Shown: positions 1 through 10,800, numbered from the stretch's first letter. The stretch: 64,000 bases of DNA from Enterobacter chengduensis (GCF_001984825.2 NZ_CP043318.1:1054001-1118000); one strand, 5' to 3'. Notes: generated from the sequence alone by a model not told the origin. Numbers and translations are program-made.

Positions 1-781
1 AGTCCACGTTTGCCAGGCCGGCGGCGGCAAGCTCGGCGGCCATCCGCAGGGGCAGGTCACGTTTAATGAATTTTCGGGCCCGCATCCGGCGGGGCTGGTC
101 GGGACGCACATCCATTTCCTTGAGCCAGTAAGCCTGACGAAACGGGTCTGGCACCTGAATTATCAGGACGTCATCGCCATCGGTACGCTCTTCACCACCG
201 GTGAGCTTAACGCGGAACGCGTCATCGCCATCGGCGGGCCGCAGGCGGCAAACCCGCGTCTGGTGAAGACGCTGCTGGGCGCAGACATCAACGAGCTGCT
301 GGTGGGTGAAACGAAAGCGGGCGAAAACCGCCTGATTTCCGGTTCGGTCCTCAGCGGCCGCCATGCTGCCAACGCGCACGCGTACCTGGGACGCTTCCAT
401 TTGCAGGTCAGCATTGTGCAGGAAGGGCGTGAGAAAGAGCTGTTTGGCTGGGTTCTGCCCGGCGCAGAAAAATACTCCGTCACCCGCACCACGCTGGGCC
501 ACTTCCTGCGTCATAAGCTCTTTAACTTCTCCACCAGCACGCACGGCGGGGAGCGCGCTATGGTCCCCATTGGCAACTACGAGCGCGTGATGCCGCTGGA
601 CATTCTGCCCACCGTGCTGCTGCGCGATCTCCTTGCCGGCGATACCGACGGCGCGCAGGCGCTGGGCTGTCTGGAGCTTGACGAAGAAGATCTGGCGCTG
701 TGTACCTATGTGTGTCCGGGTAAATACGAATATGGACCCGTATTGCGCGAGGTGTTAACCCGCATTGAGCAGGAAGGATAA
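1..781 (+). CDS. nqrA: Na+-translocating NADH:quinone reductase subunit A (5' end outside window)
   Basis: Open from position 2 in the frame that stops at 779-781, so the gene enters from the left edge; about 259 C-terminal residues of a roughly 447-residue protein are present. NqrA is the subunit of the sodium-pumping NADH:ubiquinone reductase that contributes to quinone binding and lies on the cytoplasmic face. The motif [16 protein letters not shown] at the start of the visible part and the ending [13 protein letters not shown]...[13 protein letters not shown] are typical of NqrA. The stop is 3 nt before nqrB, so the subunits are translationally linked. Identification is secure from family recognition and synteny. 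Confidence 0.97.
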   Translation, partial: VHVCQAGGGKLGGHPQGQVTFNEFSGPHPAGLVGTHIHFLEPVSLTKRVWHLNYQDVIAIGTLFTTGELNAERVIAIGGPQAANPRLVKTLLGADINELLVGETKAGENRLISGSVLSGRHAANAHAYLGRFHLQVSIVQEGREKELFGWVLPGAEKYSVTRTTLGHFLRHKLFNFSTSTHGGERAMVPIGNYERVMPLDILPTVLLRDLLAGDTDGAQALGCLELDEEDLALCTYVCPGKYEYGPVLREVLTRIEQEG

Positions 782-784
782 CCG

Positions 785-2020
785 ATGGGCTTAAAACACC
801 TCTTTGAAAAAATTGAGCCGCACTTTACCGAAGGAAAGCTCAAAAAGTACTACCCGCTCTACGAAGCGACAACGACGATCTTCTACACGCCGGGGCTGGT
901 GACGAAAGGGGCGGCGCACGTTCGCGACGCCATCGACCTTAAGCGGATGATGATTCTGGTCTGGTTTGCGGTCTTCCCGGCGATGTTCTGGGGCATGTAC
1001 AACGTTGGCCTGCAGACCATTCCGGCGCTGCACCACATGTACGATGCCCAGCAGCTGGCGCAGGTGATTCAGTCTGACTGGCACTACCGTCTGGCCCAGT
1101 CCTTGGGGGTAAGCTTCGCTGCAGATGCGGGCTGGATCAGCATGATGACGCTGGGCGCAGTTTTCTTCCTGCCGATTTACATCACGGTCTTTATCGTGGG
1201 CGGCTTCTGGGAAGTGCTGTTTGCCATCATCCGTAAACATGAGATCAACGAAGGCTTCTTCGTGACCTCGATTCTGTTTGCCCTGATTGTTCCCCCGACG
1301 CTGCCGCTCTGGCAGGCGGCGCTGGGCATCAGCTTCGGCGTGGTGATTGCCAAAGGAATTTTCGGCGGCACCGGGCGGAACTTCCTCAACCCGGCGCTGG
1401 CGGGACGCGCGTTTCTGTTCTTTGCCTATCCGGCGCAAATCTCGGGCGACCTGGTCTGGACGGCGGCGGACGGTTTTTCCGGCGCAACGCCGCTTTCCCA
1501 GTGGGCGGCACGCGGCGGCGAAACGCTGGTGAACAACGCAACGGGTCAGCCCGTTACCTGGTTTGATGCCTTTATTGGCAACATACCGGGCTCCATCGGG
1601 GAAGTCTCGACCCTGATGATTTTGCTGGGCGGCGCGATCATTCTTTTCGGTCGCGTGGCCTCGTGGCGAATTGTTGCGGGCGTCATGATCGGCATGGTGC
1701 TGACCGCCACCCTGTTTAACCTCATCGGTTCGACCACCAACCCGATGTTCTCCATGCCGTGGTACTGGCATCTGGTGCTGGGTGGCTTCGCGTTCGGCAT
1801 GATGTTCATGGCGACGGACCCCGTATCTGCCTCGTTTACCGACAAAGGTAAATGGAGCTATGGCGTGCTCATTGGCGCGATGTGTGTCCTCATCCGCGTG
1901 GTCAACCCGGCGTACCCGGAAGGGATGATGCTGGCCATTCTGTTTGCCAACCTGTTTGCGCCACTCTTCGATTACCTGGTGGTGCGGGCCAATATCAAGC
2001 GGAGGAAGGCGCGTGGCTGA
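785..2020 (+). CDS. nqrB: Na+-NQR subunit B, integral membrane flavoprotein
   Basis: 411 residues, full length for the family. NqrB is the large multi-spanning membrane subunit carrying one covalently bound FMN and riboflavin. The flavinylation motif SGAT lies at about residues 232-235, where the Thr takes the phosphoester-linked FMN. Long hydrophobic stretches (for example around residues 55-75, 120-145 and 270-300) fit a polytopic inner-membrane protein. It starts 3 nt after nqrA behind GAAGGATAACCG and overlaps the GTG start of nqrC by 8 nt, so it belongs to one operon. Confidence 0.98.
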   Translation: MGLKHLFEKIEPHFTEGKLKKYYPLYEATTTIFYTPGLVTKGAAHVRDAIDLKRMMILVWFAVFPAMFWGMYNVGLQTIPALHHMYDAQQLAQVIQSDWHYRLAQSLGVSFAADAGWISMMTLGAVFFLPIYITVFIVGGFWEVLFAIIRKHEINEGFFVTSILFALIVPPTLPLWQAALGISFGVVIAKGIFGGTGRNFLNPALAGRAFLFFAYPAQISGDLVWTAADGFSGATPLSQWAARGGETLVNNATGQPVTWFDAFIGNIPGSIGEVSTLMILLGGAIILFGRVASWRIVAGVMIGMVLTATLFNLIGSTTNPMFSMPWYWHLVLGGFAFGMMFMATDPVSASFTDKGKWSYGVLIGAMCVLIRVVNPAYPEGMMLAILFANLFAPLFDYLVVRANIKRRKARG

Positions 2021-2807
2021 AGTAAAAAATAACGACAGCATCAGCAAAACGCTGCTGGTGGTGCTGGTGCTCTGTCTGGTCTGTTCGATTGTCGTGGCCG
2101 GTTCTGCCGTAGGGTTAAAACCTCTGCAGCAGAAGCAGCGTGCGCTGGATAAACAGCGCAACATCCTGGCCGTCGCCGGGCTGATGCAGGACGGGATGAG
2201 CGCAGACGACGTTTCGGCCATATTTGCCGAACGTATTTCAGCGCGTCTGGTGGATTTAAAAACCGGTGAACTGCTGGATAAAGACCCGGCAACCTTCAAC
2301 CAGGCGCTGGCGCTGAAAGATCCGCAGATGAGCCTGACGCTGGAGGCATCGCACGATCCCGCCGGGATTAAGCGACGCAGTAACCTTGCCGAAATCTATC
2401 TGGTTCGCGATCCCCAACAACGCATTCAGGAAGTGGTGCTGCCTATTTACGGTAACGGGCTGTGGTCCATGATGTATGCCTTTGTGGCACTGGATACCGA
2501 TGGCCGCACGGTCAAAGGCATTACCTATTACGATCAGGGCGAAACGCCGGGACTGGGTGGTGAAGTGGAAAACCCTAACTGGCGGGCACAGTTTGTCGGC
2601 AAGAAAGTGCTCGACGATAACGGCCAGCCTGCGCTGAAGGTGATGAAAGGGGCGGCGCGTCCGGGCGACGACTACGCCGTTGACGGGCTTTCCGGCGCCA
2701 CGCTCACCTCAAAAGGCGTGCAGCACAGTTTTGATTTCTGGATGGGCGAGCTGGGCTTTGGTCCTTTCCTGAAAAACGTACGTGAAGGAGCGCTGAACAA
2801 TGGCTGA
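2013..2807 (+). CDS. nqrC: Na+-NQR subunit C, covalent FMN protein
   Basis: I place the start at GTG 2013, giving 264 residues beginning [15 protein letters not shown], because it follows a GGAGG ribosome site at 2001-2005; the longer frame upstream lies entirely inside nqrB. An N-terminal membrane helix (about residues 10-30) precedes a periplasmic FMN-binding domain. The motif [12 protein letters not shown] puts the flavinylated Thr near residue 230. NqrC passes electrons between the iron centre and NqrB-FMN. It overlaps nqrB by 8 nt and nqrD by 8 nt. Confidence 0.97.
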   Translation: MAEVKNNDSISKTLLVVLVLCLVCSIVVAGSAVGLKPLQQKQRALDKQRNILAVAGLMQDGMSADDVSAIFAERISARLVDLKTGELLDKDPATFNQALALKDPQMSLTLEASHDPAGIKRRSNLAEIYLVRDPQQRIQEVVLPIYGNGLWSMMYAFVALDTDGRTVKGITYYDQGETPGLGGEVENPNWRAQFVGKKVLDDNGQPALKVMKGAARPGDDYAVDGLSGATLTSKGVQHSFDFWMGELGFGPFLKNVREGALNNG

Positions 2808-3438
2808 TAACGGTGAACTGAAAGAAGTTAAAAAGGTGCTCATTGGCCCACTGTTAGCCAATAACCCGATCACGCTCCAGGTGCTGGGCGTCTGTTCAGC
2901 CCTGGCGGTGACAACCAAGCTGGAAACGGCGGTGGTGATGACGCTGGCGGTCACGCTGGTCACGGCGTTCTCCAGCATGTTTATCTCGATGATCCGCCAC
3001 CACATCCCCAACAGCGTGAGGATCATCGTCCAGATGGCGATCATCGCCTCGCTGGTGATCGTGGTCGATCAGCTGCTGCGCGCTTTTGCCTACGAAACAT
3101 CAAAACAGCTTTCGGTGTTTGTCGGCCTGATCATCACCAACTGTATCGTGATGGGGCGCGCGGAAGCCTACGCCATGAAAATGCCGCCGCTCGCGAGCTT
3201 TATGGATGGGATCGGCAACGGCCTGGGCTACGGCGCGATCCTGCTGACGGTCGGGTTCCTGCGTGAGCTGATTGGCAGCGGCAAGCTGTTTGGCATCACG
3301 GTGCTGGACACGGTGCAAAACGGCGGCTGGTATCTGCCCAACGGCCTGTTCCTGCTGGCCCCTAGCGCATTTTTCATTATCGGTTTGCTGATCTGGCTGA
3401 TTCGTACGTTGAGACCAGAGCAGCAGGAAAAGGAGTAA
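2800..3438 (+). CDS. nqrD: Na+-NQR subunit D
   Basis: 212 residues, almost wholly hydrophobic with about six membrane spans (for example [20 protein letters not shown] and the stretch around residues 170-200). NqrD and NqrE are homologous subunits with inverted topology that together hold an intramembrane iron centre. The ATG at 2800 overlaps the end of nqrC and is preceded by GAAGGAG. Its place between nqrC and nqrE and its full length make the call secure. Confidence 0.97.
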   Translation: MADNGELKEVKKVLIGPLLANNPITLQVLGVCSALAVTTKLETAVVMTLAVTLVTAFSSMFISMIRHHIPNSVRIIVQMAIIASLVIVVDQLLRAFAYETSKQLSVFVGLIITNCIVMGRAEAYAMKMPPLASFMDGIGNGLGYGAILLTVGFLRELIGSGKLFGITVLDTVQNGGWYLPNGLFLLAPSAFFIIGLLIWLIRTLRPEQQEKE

Positions 3439-3444
3439 CCGACG

Positions 3445-4041
3445 ATGGCTCATTACCTGAGTTTGTTTGTGCGGGCGGTGTTTGTTGAAAACATGGCGCT
3501 CGCGTTTTTCCTCGGCATGTGTACGTTCCTTGCGGTTTCCAAAAAAGTGTCGACGGCATTTGGTCTGGGAATCGCGGTTACCGTGGTGCTCGGCTTATCT
3601 GTACCCATTAACAATCTGGTCTACAACTTTGTGCTGCGGGACGGCGCGCTGGTGGAAGGGGTCGATCTCAGCTTCCTGAACTTTATCACCTTTATCGGGG
3701 TGATCGCGGCGCTGGTACAAATACTCGAGATGATCCTCGATAAGTATTTCCCGTCGCTGTACAACGCGCTGGGGATCTTCCTGCCGCTGATCGCCGTAAA
3801 CTGCGCCATCTTTGGTGGCGTCTCGTTTATGGTTCAGCGTGATTACAACTTCAGTGAATCCGTGGTGTACGGTTTCGGTTCCGGCATCGGCTGGATGCTG
3901 GCGATTGTCACCATGGCGGGGATCCGCGAGAAAATGAAATATGCCAACGTGCCTGCGGGTTTGCGTGGCTTAGGGATCACCTTTATCACCACCGGGCTGA
4001 TGGCGCTAGGCTTTATGTCCTTCTCCGGCGTGCAGCTATAA
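3445..4041 (+). CDS. nqrE: Na+-NQR subunit E
   Basis: 198 residues, polytopic membrane subunit beginning [24 protein letters not shown], the family's conserved opening. It pairs with NqrD in the membrane, where conserved Cys residues coordinate the iron centre (one visible in FLGMCTF, one in AVNCAIFGG). It starts 6 nt after nqrD, with AGGAG just ahead of the start, and runs 10 nt before nqrF. Nothing about it is unusual. Confidence 0.97.
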   Translation: MAHYLSLFVRAVFVENMALAFFLGMCTFLAVSKKVSTAFGLGIAVTVVLGLSVPINNLVYNFVLRDGALVEGVDLSFLNFITFIGVIAALVQILEMILDKYFPSLYNALGIFLPLIAVNCAIFGGVSFMVQRDYNFSESVVYGFGSGIGWMLAIVTMAGIREKMKYANVPAGLRGLGITFITTGLMALGFMSFSGVQL

Positions 4042-4051
4042 GGGCTAAAAG

Positions 4052-5275
4052 ATGGAAATTATTCTTGGCGTGGTGATGTTCACGCTAATCGTACTGGTGC
4101 TGTCAGGGTTGATTCTGGCGGCGCGGGCGAAGCTGGTGAATTCCGGCGACGTGGTGATTGATATTAACGACGATCCGCAGAATCAGATCCGCACACCTGC
4201 GGGAGATAAGCTGCTCAACACGCTCTCCGGTAACGGCATTTTTGTCTCCTCAGCCTGCGGCGGCGGCGGTTCCTGCGGACAGTGCCGCGTGACGGTAAAA
4301 GAGGGCGGCGGCGATATTCTGCCGACGGAACTGTCGCATATCACGAAGCGTGAAGCGAAAGAGGGCTGCCGTCTGGCCTGCCAGGTCGCGGTGCGCCAGA
4401 ACATGAAGATTGAGCTGCCGGAAGAGATCTTCGGCGTGAAAAAATGGGAGTGCGAGGTTATCTCTAACGATAACAAAGCCACCTTTATTAAAGAGCTGAA
4501 GCTGCGCGTACCGGAAGGGGAAGATGTTCCGTTCCGCGCCGGGGGATACATTCAGATTGAGTGTCCTGAGCATACCGTGGCCTATGCGGACTTCGACGTG
4601 CCGGACGAGTACCGCGCCGACTGGGACAAGTTCAATCTCTTCCGCTTTGTCTCTGAGGTAAAAGAGCCGACGCTGCGCGCCTACTCGATGGCCAACTACC
4701 CGGAAGAGAAGGGCATTATCATGCTCAACGTGCGTATTGCCACGCCGCCGCCAAACGTGCCGGATGCGCCGCCGGGCGTGATGTCGTCATACATCTGGTC
4801 CCTGAAGCCTGGCGATAAGGTGACCATCTCCGGCCCGTTCGGCGAGTTCTTCGCGAAAGATACCGACGCGGAAATGGTCTTTATCGGCGGCGGCGCGGGT
4901 ATGGCCCCGATGCGCTCACACATTTTTGACCAGCTCAAGCGGTTGGGGAGCCAGCGTAAGATCGGCTTCTGGTACGGAGCGCGCTCGCTGCGCGAGATGT
5001 TCTATGATGATGAGTTTGAACAGCTGGCGCGTGAAAACCCGAACTTTACCTTCCACGTGGCGCTTTCCGATCCGCAGCCGGAAGATAACTGGACGGGCTA
5101 CACGGGGTTCATCCACAACGTGCTGTATGAAAACTACCTCAAGCAGCACCCGGCACCGGAAGACTGCGAGTTCTATATGTGTGGTCCGCCGATGATGAAC
5201 GCCGCCGTGATCAAGATGCTGAAAGATCTCGGCGTCGAAGATGAGAACATCATGCTTGATGACTTTGGAGGCTGA
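4052..5275 (+). CDS. nqrF: Na+-NQR subunit F, NADH dehydrogenase with 2Fe-2S and FAD
   Basis: 407 residues: an N-terminal membrane anchor (residues 3-24), a plant-type 2Fe-2S ferredoxin domain with Cys69, Cys75, Cys78 and Cys110 ([12 protein letters not shown] ... CRLAC), then a ferredoxin-reductase module with the FAD motif RAYSMAN and the NADH motif [11 protein letters not shown], ending in the aromatic-glycine tail DDFGG. It oxidises NADH on the cytoplasmic side and feeds electrons into the complex. The last structural gene of the operon, 2 nt before nqrM. Confidence 0.98.
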   Translation: MEIILGVVMFTLIVLVLSGLILAARAKLVNSGDVVIDINDDPQNQIRTPAGDKLLNTLSGNGIFVSSACGGGGSCGQCRVTVKEGGGDILPTELSHITKREAKEGCRLACQVAVRQNMKIELPEEIFGVKKWECEVISNDNKATFIKELKLRVPEGEDVPFRAGGYIQIECPEHTVAYADFDVPDEYRADWDKFNLFRFVSEVKEPTLRAYSMANYPEEKGIIMLNVRIATPPPNVPDAPPGVMSSYIWSLKPGDKVTISGPFGEFFAKDTDAEMVFIGGGAGMAPMRSHIFDQLKRLGSQRKIGFWYGARSLREMFYDDEFEQLARENPNFTFHVALSDPQPEDNWTGYTGFIHNVLYENYLKQHPAPEDCEFYMCGPPMMNAAVIKMLKDLGVEDENIMLDDFGG

Positions 5276-5277
5276 TA

Positions 5278-5478
5278 ATGCTCACGTTTCTGGCAACCTT
5301 CGTGGTTTTTGTGCTTGTCATCTTCGGCATGTCGTTAGGCTGGATCGTTAAGCGGAAAGCTATTCAGGGCAGCTGCGGCGGTATTTCCTCCCTTGGGATG
5401 GAAAAGGTCTGCGACTGCCCGGAACCGTGCGATGCGCGCAAAAAACGCATGGCGCGCGATAAACAACGCATTATTTAG
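5278..5478 (+). CDS. nqrM: Na+-NQR maturation protein NqrM (DUF539)
   Basis: 66 residues: one membrane helix (about residues 3-25) followed by a Cys-rich tail with CGG, CDC and PCD, typical of the DUF539/NqrM family. NqrM is needed to assemble the iron centre between NqrD and NqrE. It starts 2 nt after nqrF, so it is the distal gene of the operon. No flavin transferase gene apbE lies between nqrF and nqrM here, although some nqr operons, such as Vibrio, have one. Confidence 0.92.
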   Translation: MLTFLATFVVFVLVIFGMSLGWIVKRKAIQGSCGGISSLGMEKVCDCPEPCDARKKRMARDKQRII

Positions 5479-5486
5479 TCTTCTGG

Positions 5487-5514
5487 GTCGGGTAAGGCAA
5501 AGCCGCCACCCGAC
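5487..5514. repeat. REP-like palindrome, possible end of the nqr operon
   Basis: An inverted repeat with arms GTCGGGT (5487-5493) and ACCCGAC (5508-5514) around a GGCAAAGCCGCC core. The same type of unit occurs twice after crl (10719-10795), so it is a member of the short dispersed palindromes common in enterobacterial intergenic regions. It may also help terminate nqr transcription. Confidence 0.6.
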
Positions 5515-5550
5515 AATTCTCAGTCACACTTCTCAACCCTCATTTACTTA

Positions 5551-5566
5551 CTGTATACTTATCCAG
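5551..5566 (+). promoter_or_regulatory. LexA box (SOS operator) of dinB
   Basis: CTGTATACTTATCCAG matches the CTGT-N8-ACAG LexA consensus with one mismatch (CCAG) and lies 20 nt before the dinB start. E. coli dinB has a closely similar box, which supports LexA repression and SOS induction. Confidence 0.85.
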
Positions 5567-5585
5567 TAATAAGTGAGGGCTTACT

Positions 5586-6644
5586 ATGCGCAAAATAATC
5601 CATGTCGATATGGACTGCTTTTTTGCCGCAGTGGAGATGCGAGACAACCCGGCGCTGCGGGATATTCCCATCGCCATTGGCGGCAGCCGCGTTCAGCGTG
5701 GTGTTATCAGCACCGCCAACTATCCCGCGCGCAAATTTGGCGTGCGCAGCGCCATGCCGACGGCGATGGCCCTGAAGCTTTGCCCTCATCTCACGCTTCT
5801 GCCCGGCCGGTTTGAAGCCTACAAAGAGGCTTCCCTCCATATTCGGGAGATTTTCGCCCGCTATACCTCTCTGATTGAGCCGCTGTCGCTGGACGAAGCC
5901 TATCTGGATGTCACCGACAGCGTGCATTGTCACGGCTCCGCCACGCTGATGGCGCAGGAGATCCGCCAGACGATTTTCAACGAGCTGAATCTGACGGCAT
6001 CGGCGGGGGTCGCGCCCGTTAAATTCCTTGCCAAAATCGCCTCCGATTTAAATAAGCCCAACGGTCAGTACGTCATCACCCCGGAAGAGGTGCCGGCATT
6101 TTTAAAAACGCTCCCGCTCGGTAAAATCCCCGGCGTCGGGAAAGTCTCCGCTGCAAAGCTGGAAAACATGGGGCTACGCACCTGCGAAGACGTGCAGCGA
6201 AGCGATCTCGCCATGCTGCTCAAGCGCTTTGGAAAGTTTGGCCGCGTGCTGTGGGAGCGCAGCCAGGGGATTGACGATCGCGACGTAAACAGCGAAAGGC
6301 TGCGAAAATCCGTCGGCGTTGAGCGCACCCTCAGCGAAGATATTCATGACTGGTCCGAATGCGAATGTATTATCACAGAACAGCTTTACCCGGAGCTGGA
6401 GCGACGCTTAAGCAAGGTGAAGCCGGACCTGCTCATCGCCCGTCAGGGCATCAAGCTCAAATTCAACGATTTCCAGCAGACCACGCAGGAGCACGTCTGG
6501 CCGCGTCTGAATAAAGACGATCTTATCGCGACGGCGAAAAAAGCATGGGAAGAACGCCGGGGCGGGCGAGGGGTGAGGCTGGTGGGATTGCACGTCACGC
6601 TGCTGGATCCGCAGCTAGAGCGGCAGCTGGTATTGGGATTGTAA
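5586..6644 (+). CDS. dinB: DNA polymerase IV (Y-family, translesion)
   Basis: 352 residues, colinear with E. coli DinB (351). Catalytic acidic residues are in HVDMDCFF (Asp8) and SLDEAYLD (Asp103, Glu104); the steric and fold motifs [13 protein letters not shown] and [14 protein letters not shown] follow, then the helix-hairpin-helix [17 protein letters not shown]. The C-terminus ERQLVLGL is the beta-clamp-binding tail. It performs error-prone bypass synthesis and is SOS-controlled through the LexA box just upstream. In this genome it directly follows nqrM. Confidence 0.98.
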   Translation: MRKIIHVDMDCFFAAVEMRDNPALRDIPIAIGGSRVQRGVISTANYPARKFGVRSAMPTAMALKLCPHLTLLPGRFEAYKEASLHIREIFARYTSLIEPLSLDEAYLDVTDSVHCHGSATLMAQEIRQTIFNELNLTASAGVAPVKFLAKIASDLNKPNGQYVITPEEVPAFLKTLPLGKIPGVGKVSAAKLENMGLRTCEDVQRSDLAMLLKRFGKFGRVLWERSQGIDDRDVNSERLRKSVGVERTLSEDIHDWSECECIITEQLYPELERRLSKVKPDLLIARQGIKLKFNDFQQTTQEHVWPRLNKDDLIATAKKAWEERRGGRGVRLVGLHVTLLDPQLERQLVLGL

Positions 6645-6686
6645 AAAAGCCCGGTGGCTCTACGCTTGCCGGACCTACATTTTTCA

Positions 6687-6707
6687 CCCTCTCCCTTTGG
6701 GAGAGGG
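6687..6707. terminator. Hairpin between convergent dinB and pepD
   Basis: Perfect 9-bp stem CCCTCTCCC / GGGAGAGGG with a TTT loop, between the stop of dinB (6644) and the stop of pepD (6722, opposite strand). On the minus strand it is followed by GTGAAAAATG rather than a clean U run, so it may be a dispersed repeat acting as a bidirectional terminator. Confidence 0.6.
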
Positions 6708-6721
6708 CTGGGGTGAGGGTA

Positions 6722-8179
6722 TTACTTCGCAGGAATCGCCTTCAGCAGTTCAGTCAGCAGCGTCCAGTAATGGCCAACGCTTTCGATATGAACCTGCTCA
6801 TCCGGCGAGTGCGGACCGGTAATGGTTGGCCCGATAGACACCATATCCATATCCGGATACGGTTTCTTGAACAGACCACATTCCAGACCCGCGTGAATCA
6901 CCTGAATGTTCGGCGTGCTGTTGAACAGACGCTGGTAGGTTTCGCGCACCAGCGCCATCACCGGAGAACTCGCATCCGGCTGCCAGCCCGGGTAGCTGCC
7001 TTTGGCAGAGGTTTTGGCTCCCGCCAGCGCGCCCAGAGATTCCAGCATGCTCACCACGTACTCTTTACCGCTGTCGATAAGCGAGCGGATCAGGCAGATG
7101 ATTTCCGCGCTGTCGTCGCTCATGGTCACCACGCCCACGTTCAGGGAGGTTTCCACCACGCCTTTCGCCACGTCTGAGTTGCGGATCACGCCGTTTGGCG
7201 TTGCGTTCAGCAGCTGAACGAAAGTTTCACGAGACTGCGCGGTCAGGGCGGCTTTGTCCGTGGAGACGGATTCCAGCACCACGGTCAGGTTTTTCTCTTT
7301 CGCCGACAGTTCGTTTTTCAGGATTTCCAGGTATACGGTGGAGAGTTTTTTCAGCTCGTCGGCTTTTGCCGCCGGTACTGCCACGGTGGCGAAGGCTTCG
7401 CGTGGGATCGCGTTACGCAGGGTACCGCCGTTGAAGTCTACCAGACGCAGATCCAGCTCGGCCGCATGGCCTGCCAGGAAGCGTGCCAGCAGCTTGTTGG
7501 CGTTACCCAGACCCAGATGAATATCACCGCCGGAGTGGCCGCCTTTCAGCCCTTTCAGCGTCAGCTTGAAGGTCTGGAAGCCCGCAGGAATCGCTTCGCG
7601 TGACAGCGGCAGAGTAGAGATGAAATCAATCCCGCCCGCGCAGCCCATGTAGATCTCACCTTCTTCTTCGGAGTCGGTGTTGATCAGGATGTCCGCCTGC
7701 AGCCAGTTCGCCTGCAGACCGAACGCGCCGTCCATGCCCGCTTCTTCGGTCATGGTCAGCAGCACTTCCAGTGGACCGTGCTCAACGCTATCGTCGGCCA
7801 GCACCGCCAGCGCAGAGGCCATACCGATGCCGTTATCCGCGCCCAAAGTGGTGCCGCGCGCTTTCACCCAGTCACCGTCGATGTACGGTTGAATCGGGTC
7901 TTTGGTGAAGTCGTGAACGGTGTCGTTGTTCTTCTGTGGCACCATATCCAGGTGCGCCTGCAGCACAACCGGTTTGCGGTTTTCCATGCCTGCGGTAGCG
8001 GGTTTACGGATCAGAATGTTGCCAACCTGGTCGCGTTCAGCGTGCAGACCTTTTTCTTTCGCCCAACCCATAATATGTTCGGCAAGCTGTTCTTCATGGT
8101 AGGAAGGGTGTGGAATGGAGCAGATTTTGGCAAAAATATCCCACAGCGGCTGCGGAGATAATTGAGACAGTTCAGACAC
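6722..8179 (-). CDS. pepD: Aminoacyl-histidine dipeptidase (peptidase D)
   Basis: Start placed at GTG 8179 (SELSQLSPQPLWDIF), preceded by AAGGAG; this gives 485 residues, the E. coli length, whereas the longer frame upstream is non-coding. M20-family cytosolic zinc dipeptidase hydrolysing Xaa-His dipeptides such as carnosine. Metal and catalytic motifs are visible: LQAHLDMVP (His80, Asp82), LGADNGIGMA (Asp119), TEEAGMDGAFGL (Glu149/150), and the late His in IHAGLECGLF. It is divergent from gpt. Confidence 0.98.
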   Translation of the reverse strand: MSELSQLSPQPLWDIFAKICSIPHPSYHEEQLAEHIMGWAKEKGLHAERDQVGNILIRKPATAGMENRKPVVLQAHLDMVPQKNNDTVHDFTKDPIQPYIDGDWVKARGTTLGADNGIGMASALAVLADDSVEHGPLEVLLTMTEEAGMDGAFGLQANWLQADILINTDSEEEGEIYMGCAGGIDFISTLPLSREAIPAGFQTFKLTLKGLKGGHSGGDIHLGLGNANKLLARFLAGHAAELDLRLVDFNGGTLRNAIPREAFATVAVPAAKADELKKLSTVYLEILKNELSAKEKNLTVVLESVSTDKAALTAQSRETFVQLLNATPNGVIRNSDVAKGVVETSLNVGVVTMSDDSAEIICLIRSLIDSGKEYVVSMLESLGALAGAKTSAKGSYPGWQPDASSPVMALVRETYQRLFNSTPNIQVIHAGLECGLFKKPYPDMDMVSIGPTITGPHSPDEQVHIESVGHYWTLLTELLKAIPAK

Positions 8180-8439
8180 GATAAGTCTCCTTGTCGAGGC
8201 GCTGCAAATAGGGTTGCAGGCCACAGGGTTAGCAGGTTAATAGTTACCACAAGTCAGGCTTGCGAGATGAATCTGAGAATACCACTTTCTCTGCTGGCTG
8301 GTAGCATAAAGCATGTAAAAACTGAGGCAGAAGGCGCTAAACACTGGTTTTTAGTGCGTCAGATCTCTATAATCTCGCGCAACCTATTTCCCCCTCGAAC
8401 ACTTTTTAAGCCGTATAAAAACAGGCTGGGACACTTCAC

Positions 8440-8898
8440 ATGAGCGAAAAATACGTCGTCACCTGGGACATGTTGCAGATTCACGCACGCAAGCTGGCTG
8501 CGCGTCTGATGCCTTCCGAACAGTGGAAAGGCATTATTGCCGTCAGCCGTGGCGGTCTGGTACCGGGGGCGCTGCTGGCACGTGAGCTGGGTATTCGTCA
8601 TGTCGATACCGTTTGCATCTCCAGCTATGACCACGACAACCAGCGTGAGCTGAAAGTGCTGAAACGCGCGGAAGGCGACGGTGAAGGCTTTATCGTTATC
8701 GACGATCTGGTGGACACCGGCGGTACCGCGGTTGCTATCCGCGAAATGTATCCGAAAGCACATTTCGTCACCATCTTCGCAAAGCCTGCTGGCCGCCCGC
8801 TGGTTGACGATTACGTCATTGATATCCCGCAGGATACCTGGATTGAACAGCCATGGGATATGGGCGTGGTCTTTGTGCCGCCTATTTCAGGCCGTTAA
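8440..8898 (+). CDS. gpt: Xanthine-guanine phosphoribosyltransferase
   Basis: 152 residues, nearly identical to E. coli Gpt. It converts guanine, xanthine and, more weakly, hypoxanthine with PRPP to nucleotides at the inner membrane face. The PRPP-binding motif [14 protein letters not shown] is at about residues 84-97. The 260-nt divergent space between pepD and gpt (8180-8439) holds no gene and should carry both promoters. Confidence 0.98.
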   Translation: MSEKYVVTWDMLQIHARKLAARLMPSEQWKGIIAVSRGGLVPGALLARELGIRHVDTVCISSYDHDNQRELKVLKRAEGDGEGFIVIDDLVDTGGTAVAIREMYPKAHFVTIFAKPAGRPLVDDYVIDIPQDTWIEQPWDMGVVFVPPISGR

Positions 8899-8918
8899 TA
8901 CCCGCACGTAACTTTACA

Positions 8919-8949
8919 CGCCCGGCTCTGTCGGGCGTTGTTCTTTTTG
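8919..8949 (+). terminator. Rho-independent terminator of gpt
   Basis: Stem CGCCCG / CGGGCG (8919-8924 and 8932-8937) followed by TTGTTCTTTTT, 20 nt after the gpt stop. Confidence 0.8.
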
Positions 8950-9002
8950 GCCTGCCACGCGTTACAATAGTCTTCATATGACGTATCCATGGAGGCAACG
9001 CA

Positions 9003-10247
9003 ATGACGCAGGCGAATCTCACCGAGACTCTCTTCAAACCCCGTTTCAAACACCCTGAAACGTCGACGCTGGTGCGTCGCTTTAATCCGGGTATCCAGCC
9101 TGCCGTCCAGTCCGCGTTAGACGGTAAAAACGTGCCCCACTGGTATCGCATGATTAACCGCCTGATGTGGATCTGGCGCGGTATTGATCCGCGTGAAATC
9201 CTTGACGTGCAGGCGCGTATCGTCATGAGCGAGTCGGAGCGCACCGACAGCGAACTCTACGACACGGTGGTCGGCTACCGTGGTGGAAACTGGATCTACG
9301 AATGGTCTAAGCAGGCGATGCTCTGGCAGCAAAAAGCCAGCCAGGAGGAAGATGCCACGCGCAGCGGCAAGCACTGGCTCCATGCGGCCAATCTCTACGC
9401 CATTGCCGCCTACCCGCATTTAAAAGGTGATGAACTGGCTGAGCAGGCTCAGGCGCTGGCGAACCGAGCCTATGAAGAAGCGGCTCAACGCCTTCCGGGC
9501 CAGATGCGCGAACTGGAGTTCACCATTCCCGGGGGGACGTCCGTAACCGGGTTCCTGCATATGCCTGAAGGTGAAGGTCCGTTCCCGACCGTCCTTATGT
9601 GCGGGGGGCTGGATTCGCTGCAAATCGATTATTACAGCCTGTATGAGCGCTACTTCGCACCAAAAGGGATCGCGATGCTGACGCTGGATATGCCCTCAAT
9701 CGGCTTCTCCTCCAAATGGAAGCTCACTCAGGATTCCAGCCTGCTGCACCAGCATGCGCTAAAAGCGCTGGAAAACATTCCGTGGGTTGAGCACACCCGC
9801 GTGGCGGCATTTGGCTTCCGCTTTGGTGCAAACGTCGCGGTGCGTCTGGCGTACCTTGAATCGTCTCGCCTGAAAGCCGTCGCCTGCCTGGGGCCGGTTG
9901 TTCACGCCCTGCTCAGCGATCCCGCACGCCAGGGGAGCGTGCCTGAAATGTACCTGGACGTACTGGCAAGCCGTCTTGGCATGCATGATGCATCAGACGA
10001 AGCGCTGCGCGTTGAGCTCAACCGCTACTCATTAAAAACGCAGGGGTTACTGGGACGTCGCTGCCCAACGCCGATGCTGTCCGGGTTCTGGAAAAACGAT
10101 CCGTTCAGTCCGGAAGAGGAGTCGCGCTTAATCACTTCGTCATCTGCCGATGGCAAATTGCTTGAAGTGCCGTTCAGCCCGGTCTATCAGAATTTCGACA
10201 AAGCGCTGAAAGAGATTACGCGCTGGATCGCGCAGAGAGTGTGTTAA
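9003..10247 (+). CDS. frsA: Fermentation-respiration switch protein FrsA (esterase)
   Basis: 414 residues, matching FrsA/YafA, an alpha/beta-hydrolase-like protein that binds unphosphorylated IIA-Glc and shifts cells towards fermentation. The C-terminal hydrolase domain shows [17 protein letters not shown] and [20 protein letters not shown], where the usual nucleophile elbow GxSxG is replaced by GFRFG. The ATG at 9003 is preceded by GGAGGCAACGCA. It is followed by crl, as in E. coli. Confidence 0.96.
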   Translation: MTQANLTETLFKPRFKHPETSTLVRRFNPGIQPAVQSALDGKNVPHWYRMINRLMWIWRGIDPREILDVQARIVMSESERTDSELYDTVVGYRGGNWIYEWSKQAMLWQQKASQEEDATRSGKHWLHAANLYAIAAYPHLKGDELAEQAQALANRAYEEAAQRLPGQMRELEFTIPGGTSVTGFLHMPEGEGPFPTVLMCGGLDSLQIDYYSLYERYFAPKGIAMLTLDMPSIGFSSKWKLTQDSSLLHQHALKALENIPWVEHTRVAAFGFRFGANVAVRLAYLESSRLKAVACLGPVVHALLSDPARQGSVPEMYLDVLASRLGMHDASDEALRVELNRYSLKTQGLLGRRCPTPMLSGFWKNDPFSPEEESRLITSSSADGKLLEVPFSPVYQNFDKALKEITRWIAQRVC

Positions 10248-10304
10248 TAGATTGCTAAATTTCGCTGGTTTGGTAAAACAGTGGCTTCACAAAAGGAGAT
10301 CGCA

Positions 10305-10706
10305 ATGACGTTACCGAGTGGACACCCGAAAAGTAGGCTGATTAAGAAGTTTATGGCTCTCGGCCCGTATATTCGAGAAGAGCAGTGTGAAGAGAATCGC
10401 TTTTTTTTCGACTGCCTGGCCGTATGCGTCAACGTGAAGCCTGCACCCGAAAAACGTGAATTCTGGGGCTGGTGGATGGAAATGGAAGCAGAGGAAAAAC
10501 GCTTTACGTATAGCTATCAGTTTGGGCTGTTTAATAAAGACGGCTACTGGCAGGCCACCACCATTAAAGATCAGGAAGTGATTGACCGCCTGGAATATAC
10601 GTTAAAAGAGTTCCACGCTAAGGCAGGCGCGCTGCTGGCAACCCTGGATCTCAAGTTCGAGCCCGCGGATGACTTTTCCAGCGAAGCGGTGAAGCTGACT
10701 GCCTGA
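10305..10706 (+). CDS. crl: Sigma-S-binding activator Crl
   Basis: Start at ATG 10305 ([16 protein letters not shown]) behind AGGAGATCGCA; this gives the 133 residues usual for Crl and drops eight upstream codons. Crl binds sigma-S and promotes its assembly with core RNA polymerase, favouring curli and stationary-phase genes. The conserved blocks [28 protein letters not shown] and [10 protein letters not shown] are present. Confidence 0.97.
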   Translation: MTLPSGHPKSRLIKKFMALGPYIREEQCEENRFFFDCLAVCVNVKPAPEKREFWGWWMEMEAEEKRFTYSYQFGLFNKDGYWQATTIKDQEVIDRLEYTLKEFHAKAGALLATLDLKFEPADDFSSEAVKLTA

Positions 10707-10718
10707 TGGCGCCACATT

Positions 10719-10795
10719 GCCGGGTGGCGGTTTTGCCTTACCCGGCCTATACAATGCACTATCCCGTAGGCCCGGTAAGCGCAGCGCCACCGGGC
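10719..10795. repeat. Two REP-type palindromes in opposite orientation (BIME-like)
   Basis: Unit 1 spans 10719-10746 (arms GCCGGGT / ACCCGGC) and unit 2 spans 10770-10795 (arms GCCCGGT / ACCGGGC), separated by a 23-nt linker. The units are inverted relative to each other, the usual bacterial interspersed mosaic element layout, between convergent crl and phoE. Confidence 0.75.
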
Positions 10796-10800
10796 AAAAA

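Noticed and set aside
791..2299. A 502-codon open frame on the minus strand opposite nqrB and nqrC
   Set aside because: It mirrors a well-identified operon, has a low-complexity Arg/His/Gln composition typical of antisense to GC-rich genes and no ribosome site.
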